Origin: Papio anubis
Lineage: Eukaryota; Chordata; Mammalia; Primates; Cercopithecidae
Direction of reading: 5' to 3'
DNA: 64,000 bases
NCBI RefSeq assembly: GCF_008728515.1
Contig: NC_044986.1
Location: forward strand, 62,547,159-62,611,158
A program made the translations under genes and the position numbers. The notes under the pieces were generated by a model. The model had not been told where the DNA came from. It did no database searches and was given only the letters and a program-made list of their open reading frames with translations. Positions 58,407 to 64,000 of this stretch are shown one piece after another (within the stretch, counting starts at the first letter, position 1; every line of letters begins with the position of its first letter).

Positions 58407-58715
58407 AGACTAGGACAATTTTATGGCCATAATTTTACTTCTTAAATTAAAAGAACCAAATACTTTAAAGATACAGATTACCAAAATTCAATTAAGAAGA
58501 AATATGTACTATGAATGTTTTTAAAACCATGAAGGGACTGGATTCATAATTTAAACCTTCTCAAAAATGTCATCTTTGGTGATGATGTCATTGTTAGTTT
58601 CTAGCAAACATTTAGAAGTAACGCAATTCTACAAAATCTCCTCCAAAAACAGGACAGGTAACATTTTCCAATTCGTTTTATGAGGCCAGCATTACACTGA
58701 TATCAAAGATAGTAT

Positions 58716-58819
58716 AAAAATGAAGACAAAGAAGGGAGGAAGGAGAGGAAGGAGAGAGAGGAGAGGAGGGGGAGGAGGGGAAGAAGGGGGAAAAAGGTGG
58801 AGGAGAGGAGGAAGAGGAT
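58716..58819 (+). repeat. Homopurine (GGA/GA)-rich tract, ~100 bp
   Basis: Almost only A and G over about 100 bp, with a single T near 58797. Runs of G5, G4 and G5 occur between 58768 and 58790. Such tracts can form intramolecular triplexes. It lies within the L1M. Confidence 0.93.
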
Positions 58820-59338
58820 AAAAAATACAAAAATCATATATTAGCATGTATGTATGTATGTCTGTACCACAACCAAATGGTATTTATTCTGGGGGTACAA
58901 GGCTGGTCAATATTTAGGCATCAATGAAATCTGTATTAATAGTCTAATGAAAAATGTTACAATTATTTCTCTTTTTTTCAGAAAAAATATGGTAAAATTC
59001 AGTTTTCATTCATGATAAAAACTCTCAGCAAAGTAGGAATAGTAAGGAACATCCTCAACCTGTTGAAGAACATCTAAGAAAAACCTGCGACTAACATCAT
59101 ACTTAATGATAAAAGAATATAGGCTTTTCTCTTAAGATTGGAAACAAGGCAAGGACATTCACTCTAACTTCTCCCATTCAATCTTGTGCTAGAAATTCTA
59201 ACTACTACAATAACAATTTTAAAATATAAGAAATAAAAACTTAAAATGAAGAAATATAACTGTCCCTATTTACAAGTGATATGATCATCTAAATAGAAAT
59301 CTCAAGAAATCCATAAAAGACTCCTCAATCCAATGGAG

Positions 59339-59808
59339 TGTAGCAAGGTTACAGTGAGGTAGGAGACCAGCAGGACTTATTCCTGGTCTCAACAGGATGA
59401 AGTGAAGAAACCAGCAGGAACCAGTAGATGACAACAGAACCAACCTCTAGGTGTCCCCACTGCTCATCAGCATAAGACACTCCCACCAGTGCCCTGACAG
59501 TTTACAAATGCCCAGCATCACCCAGAAGTTACTGCTTCTTTTCTAGAGCATTCTGAGCAACCAACTCCTTTATCAAGTAATTAAAAGTGGGTATAAATAC
59601 TGCTAGCCCATAGTCTATATGCTGCTACTGTGGTTGTTCAGGCTCTGGGTTAGTGCTGCTCCACAAGGAGCTGTCACTCTGCGGTACACTGATACTTCAA
59701 TAAACAGGCTTTCTTTCACCACTAGCTCACTCTTGAATTATCTCCTAAGCAAAGCCAAGAACCTGCCTGGGCTAAGCCCCAATTTGGGGGCTCACCTGCC
59801 CTGCATCA
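59339..59808 (+). mobile_element. Solo LTR inserted in L1M, family unresolved
   Basis: TGTAGCAAGGTTACAGTG to GGGGCTCACCTGCCCTGCATCA interrupts the L1M reading. It contains GGTATAAATAC (TATA-like, 59589), AATAAACAGGC (polyadenylation signal, 59699) and a pyrimidine-rich stretch after it, the usual LTR order. No target duplication could be fixed with confidence. Confidence 0.65.
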
Positions 59809-60418
59809 ACAGGATACAAGATCAACATAAAACAAAACAATTTTATTTCTGCACAATATGAATGTAACTATAACTGAAAGTTTAAACAGAAATACCATTT
59901 ACAACACTTCAAAAATTTGGTATAAATCTGGCAAAATGTGCAGAATCTGTGTGCAGAAAACAACAAATGCTGATTAAAAGATATCAAATAAATTGACACA
60001 TATGATGTTCATAGATTGAAATACTCAACACAGTAAAATGCCAGTTCTTCCCAAATTTAGATTTATTGAAATTCCAAATAAAATACCAGCGGAATTTTAT
60101 AGATATAGACAAGCCAATTTAAAGATTAATATGGAAATTCAAAGGAACTATCATAGGTGAAAGGGTTTTGAAAAAGAAGAATAAAGTTGGAGGAATCACC
60201 CTACCTAAATTTAAAATTTACTGTAAAGCTACTGTTATCAAGACAATGTGGTACAGAGAAAGAGACCAGTTGATCAGTAAAGCAGAAGATAGTCCAGAAA
60301 TATATGGCCAAGTGAATTTTGACAATGTGCAAAATAATCCGATGGAGAAAAGATAGTCTTTCCAACAAACGATGTTGGAAAACTTGAACATTTATACACA
60401 GTTAAAACAACCTGACCT

Positions 60419-60650
60419 GGAGTTTGAGACTAGCCTGGACAACATGGTAAAACCCCAACTCTGCTAAAAAAATACAAAAATATTAGCCGGGTGTAGTGAC
60501 ACATGACTATAATCCCAGCTACTCAGGAGGCTGAGGCAGGAGGATCACTTGAACCTGAGAGGCAGAAGTTGCACTGAGCCTAGATCACACCACTGCACTC
60601 CAGCCTAAGCGAGAGAGTAAGACTCCATCTCGACAAACAAACAAAAACAC
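60419..60650 (+). mobile_element. Alu, 5'-truncated, sense
   Basis: GGAGTTTGAGACTAGCCTGG to GTAAGACTCCATCTCGAC followed by a tail of (ACAA)n/(CAA)n. The target duplication AACAACCTGACCT occurs before it (60408) and after it, so the 5' truncation happened at insertion. Confidence 0.93.
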
Positions 60651-60769
60651 AAACAGAACAACAACAACAATAACAACAACCTGACCTATACCTCACTTTA
60701 TCCAAAATTTAACTCAAAAAACATTATGATGTAAACATGAAATGAAAAGCCATGGAACTTTTGGAAAAA

Positions 60770-61065
60770 ATCAGCCAGGGGTGGTGGCTCATGTCTGTAA
60801 TCCTAGCACTTTGGCAGGCCAATGTGTGAGGACTGCTTGAGCCCAGGAGTTCAAGACCAGCCTGGGTAACATAGTGAAAATCCATCTCTACAAAATTTTT
60901 AAAAATTATCTCGGTGTGGTGGCATGCATTGGTAGTCCCAGCTACTTGGGAGGCTGAGGTGGGAGGATATATTTTGCCCAAGACGTCAAGTCTGGAAAGA
61001 GTTTTGATTGTACCACCCCACTTCAGCCTAGGCAACAAATTGAGACCCTATCTCAAAAAACAAAA
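60770..61065 (+). mobile_element. AluJ-like, sense
   Basis: CAGCCAGGGGTGGTGGCTCATG to GCAACAAATTGAGACCCTATC and an A-rich tail, strongly diverged. Confidence 0.92.
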
Positions 61066-61569
61066 AACCTTTACAACTTGGTGTTAGTCTAAGAGTTCTT
61101 AGAGATAATAGCAAAAGCAAAAGCACAACTAATAATTTAAAAACAGATCAGTTAGATTTTGTCAAAATGTAAAACTTTTGCTTTTCAAAAGACACTGTTA
61201 GGAAAATGAAAAGACAAACTTCAAAATTGGAGAAAATATTTTCAAACCACATGTCTAACACAGAACTTGTATCCAGAATATATAAAGCACTCTCGTATCT
61301 CAATAAAAAGAAAACAAACAACTCAATTTAAAAATTCATGATAATATGGAAAGGCTGGTGAGAATGTGCAGTGACTACCACGCTCCTACATTGCTGTTGG
61401 GCACTCTCTTGTTTACACTTCCCATATGCCTCAACAATACTATTCCTGGGAATTTCCTTTAGAAAAATAAAATTTATGTTCACAGAAGGATAAGTACATG
61501 AATATAAACAGCAGCTCTATTCATAATTGCTGAAAATGAAAACAAGCCAAAGTTCTGGCAATCAAAGCC

Positions 61570-62120
61570 TGACACATTTGACTGGTTAGGAAAAAAAAAA
61601 AAAAAGCTTATGTTATATTTAGATAGTTTATTACTTAGCAAAAGAAAATGAGCAAAAATGCCAGATACCCACGCCCCTTATCTCAAAGGATGACACTGAA
61701 ACAAAAATAGCGAATAATGTGATGATGTATCATCAGTAGTGGGAGGAACCTGCTGCTGAGGATCCAATTGCATGTTGCAGATAAGCAGTTTTTTACTTTG
61801 CAGTTGTGCCCAAATGACAGCAAGGCAGAAAGCCTCAGGCCTCTTCAAAACCCATGAAGTGATGAGTAACCGTCTCATGGCAACCTCCTTGGAAGACAGG
61901 TAAGGGGGTGGAAAATGGTCTTGTAGCTGCTCTTCAAAGCCTCCCACGCTCTCATATTCCAGGCGTATCTCAGAACATTTTACCAAGGTCAGCTGTAGTT
62001 AAGCCTTGGCCAAATGGCCTCTCTAGAGACATGCAGGGCAGATGTTTATCATAAGCCCCAGAAACCTCTCTCCTGGGATTAGAGAGACCTTAGGGAGTGA
62101 AAAATGTTGACCACACAAAA
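61570..62120. other. ~550-bp unassigned insertion within the L1M
   Basis: L1M sequence stops near 61565 and resumes near 62135. Between lie an A15 run (61590-61605) and moderately GC sequence, including CATGAAGTGATGAGTAACCG and CTCCTGGGATTAGAGAGACC. It behaves like an inserted element, perhaps an antisense LTR, but I recognise no family and no gene. Confidence 0.5.
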
Positions 62121-62369
62121 AAATTAGATGTCAATGTTTGTAATCACTCTATTATAATCACACAGACTGTAAACAATGCAAATGTCTTTCAACAGGTGTA
62201 AGAACAAATTTTGGTACATTCATAGCATGGCATACTACTCAGCTCTAAAAAGGAAATAATTATTGATACACTCAACATTGTGAATAAAATCACTGCGTTG
62301 TAAATTCTAGATTTGTGTTTTATTTAATAGAATTTCTTCACTTTTTAAAAGTGTTAATCTTATATTTTC

Positions 62370-63530
62370 TTTCTTTTGTCTATTATGGTAAAATATACAT
62401 AACACGAAATTTATTATGAAAGTCATTTGGATGTGTACAAGTCAATGGTATTAAGTGCATTCACATTGTTTTGCAACCATCATTTCTATTCCTCTTCAGA
62501 ACTTTTTTATCATCCTAAACTAAAACTGTTCCCATTAAGCAACAACTTTCCATTCTGCCCTCCCCAGATCCTGGTAACCACTATTCTACTTTCTGCCTCT
62601 ATGGATATAACTATTCTAGGTATGTATTATTAGTAGAATCAGACAATATTTGTCCTTTTGTGTCTGGCTTATTTTACTTAGCATAATGTCTTCAATGTTT
62701 ATTCATGTTGAAGCAATCAGAATTTCATTCTTTTTAAAGGCTGAATAATAGTCCATTGTATGATAAGCCACATTTCATTTAACCATTCATCCTGTGAAGA
62801 ACATTTGGATTGTGATAATCTTTTGGATACTGTACATAATGCTGCTATGAACATTGGTGTACAAATATCTGTTTGTGTCCTGGCTTTCAATTCTTTTGCT
62901 CACACAGTTGGCCCTTGAACAACATGGATCTGAACTGCATGAGTCCACTTACATGCAGATATTTTTCAATAAAACTTACACTGACCGTTCCTGTCTCTCC
63001 TGCCTCCCCTTCCACTTCCTCATCTTCTCCGAGAGACAGCAAGACCAGCCCTTCATCTTTGTCCTCCTCCTTAGCCTACTCAACATGAAGATGACAAAGA
63101 TTAAGACTTTTGATACTGCATTTCCATTTAATGAATAGTACATGCATGTTCTTTCTTATTTTAATAAAATTTTCTTTCCTCTAGCTTTCTTTAAGAACAT
63201 AGTATATAATACATACAACATACAAAATATGTGTTAAATGGCTGCTATCAGTAAAGATTCCAGTCAACAGTGGGTATGTGTAGCTAAGTTTTGAGGGAGT
63301 TGAAAGTTATTTGCAGATTTTCGACTGCACAGGGGTCAGCACTCCTAACCACTGCACTATTCAATGATCAAGCATATACCCAGAAGTAAAATTTCTGATC
63401 AGATGGTAATCTATGCTGTTTTTCACAGTGGCTGTGAACTATTTTTCATTCCCACTGGCAATACACAAGGGTTTCAGTTTCTCAACATCCTCACCAATAC
63501 TTTATTTTCTTTTCTTTAAAAACAAAATAA
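62370..63530 (-). mobile_element. L1M 3' end, antisense, split by a Tigger2
   Basis: Left part: GGTAAAATATACATAACA, ATTGTTTTGCAACCATCATT, TCATGTTGAAGC, AATAGTCCATTGTATGA. Right part resumes at 63372: GCATATACCCAGAAGTAAAATTTC, CAGTGGCTGTGAACTATTTTTCATTCCC, ATCCTCACCAATACTTTATTTTC. These are L1 3' UTR and terminal ORF2 in reverse complement. Confidence 0.87.
62905..63371 (+). mobile_element. Tigger2 (MER28-like) non-autonomous DNA transposon
   Basis: CAGTTGGCCCTTGAACAACATGG...GAACTGCATGAGTCCACTTACA to GCAGATTTTCGACTGCACAGGGGTCAGCACTCCTAACC...TCAATGATCA: Tigger2 ends with decayed terminal inverted repeats and a pyrimidine-rich middle. A 94-residue frame across it is not a gene. Confidence 0.87.
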
Positions 63531-63846
63531 CAGCCATGCATCACTTAATGGTGGGACTACATTCTGAGAAATGTGTTGTTAGGTGATTTTGTAATTGTGC
63601 AAACATCATACCGTGTACTTACACAAACCTGGATGGTATAGCCTATTGCTTCTAGGCTAAAGCCTGTATAGTATGTTGCTGTACTAAATACTGGAGGCAA
63701 CTGTAACACAGGGTAAGTTTTTATGTATTTAAACATATGAAAACATAGAAAAGGTACAGTAAAAATAAAGTTTTATAATCTTATGAGATCATTGTCATAT
63801 ATGTATTCCATCATTGACTTAAACACTATTATGTAATGAATGACTG
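63531..63846 (+). mobile_element. MER2 (Tigger-family) DNA transposon
   Basis: CAGCCATGCATCACTTAATGGTGGGAC, GAGAAATGTGTTGTTAGGTGATTT, GTACTTACACAAACCTGGATGG, AAAGGTACAGTAAAAAT and a terminal ATGTAATGAATGACTG match MER2 throughout. It is nearly full length. Confidence 0.93.
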
Positions 63847-64000
63847 CATTTAGTAATTATTTATTTATTTTTTAAAAATTTCTTATATTGTCATTGAAAC
63901 AAAATTTTGGTTATTTTAAATGAAATTCAATTTTTGTTATGATGGAAATAACAGATCTAACATTTTTTTCTGCCAAAATAGACAGCCAATTGTCAAAACA

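Larger units (their letters stand above)
57968..62300 (+). mobile_element. L1M (old LINE-1) ORF2 and beyond, sense, multiply interrupted
   Basis: L1M ORF2 blocks occur in order: AAATTGATAAAACTCTAGC (57988), an AluYd insertion, ACCAAAATTCAATTAAGAAG (58482), TTTTATGAGGCCAGCATTAC (58676), GGTACAAGGCTGGTCAATAT (58897), an LTR insertion, CAGGATACAAGATCAACATA (59810), ATGTGGTACAGAGAAAGAGACC (60246), two Alus, CAAAAGACACTGTTAGGAAAATGAAAAG (61186), CCAGAATATATAAAGCAC (61273) and CATACTACTCAGCTCTAAAAAGG (62231). Frames are heavily broken. Confidence 0.87.
10645..64000 (-). other. CTNNA3: CTNNA3 intron upstream of the exon (partial)
   Basis: Everything to the right of the exon is intronic in the minus-strand transcript, because the preceding catenin exon is not found within the window. 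The intron therefore exceeds 53 kb, which fits the very long introns of this gene. It is filled with the repeats listed separately. Stretches between them (for example 12.7-14.6, 15.0-17.0, 18.4-20.2, 20.7-25.0, 30.0-31.5, 38.0-39.1, 49.1-50.5 and 52.3-54.6 kb) are AT-rich, with only short chance ORFs and no recognisable gene. Confidence 0.85.

Noticed and set aside
62854..63138. Open frame of 94 codons with a hydrophobic start, resembling a small secreted or membrane protein
   Set aside because: It lies across an L1M 3' end and a Tigger2 element; the residues are translated transposon sequence, with no splice or promoter context.
1..64000. LRRTM3, which is nested on the opposite strand within a CTNNA3 intron
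   Set aside because: No leucine-rich-repeat coding sequence is readable on the plus strand anywhere in this window.
1..64000. tRNA, rRNA, snRNA, microRNA or viral genes
   Set aside because: No cloverleaf with A/B boxes outside SINEs, no conserved RNA motif, and the only retroviral traces are LTRs with no readable proviral genes.

Overview
This window is primate, most likely human, nuclear DNA. It carries Alu elements of several ages (AluJ, AluS, AluY and one AluYd-type copy), primate L1PA 3' ends, THE1/MST/MLT1 MaLR LTRs, MER1/MER2/MER5/Tigger DNA transposons and old MIR and L2 copies, on an AT-rich background. All repeat names come from recognising consensus sequence by eye; no library search was run.

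One protein-coding exon is visible: a 201-nt internal exon at 10444-10644 on the minus strand. It encodes 66 complete residues of an alpha-catenin M domain and matches alpha-T-catenin (CTNNA3, 10q21.3) better than CTNNA1 or CTNNA2. The rest of the window is intron of that very large gene: more than 53 kb upstream of the exon (right, in transcript sense) and more than 10 kb downstream (left). No other catenin exon, LRRTM3 exon, RNA gene, CpG island or convincing promoter was seen.

Layout: 1-10.4 kb is AT-rich intron with two Alus, an MST LTR and an L1 tail. At 10.4-10.7 kb is the exon with its splice sites. 11.1-12.7 kb is a 28-bp perfect fold-back around an AluJ, then an L1 ORF2 scrap and an L2. 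14.6-20.7 kb has a compound (GT)n(AG)n tract, AluJ, a scrambled L1M, a MIR and an L1 tail. 25-26.9 kb has a recent 93-bp tandem duplication and three Alus, two of them facing tail to tail. 27.7-29.9 kb is an ERV-type LTR interrupted by THE1, a second LTR, and a MER1-type hAT element. 34.5-36.1 kb is the 3' part of an antisense L1PA. 40.9-49.1 kb is an old sense L1 5' half joined to an antisense L1PA/L1PB 5' part. 50-55 kb holds MIRs, a fold-back and a Tigger MITE. 55.5-57.3 kb is an inverted repeat around a second copy of the 28.7-kb LTR family. 57.5-63.85 kb is MLT1 plus a long L1M hosting AluYd, a solo LTR and two Alus, then an antisense L1M hosting Tigger2 and MER2.

No new gene system was found. 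The points most worth checking are structural: three fold-back or inverted duplications, a 98-bp templated copy inside an L1, two antisense L1 pieces that nearly complete one another, a near-consensus AluYd insertion with intact target-site duplication, and a phase-symmetric exon with a (CA)6 element just upstream of its 3' splice site.
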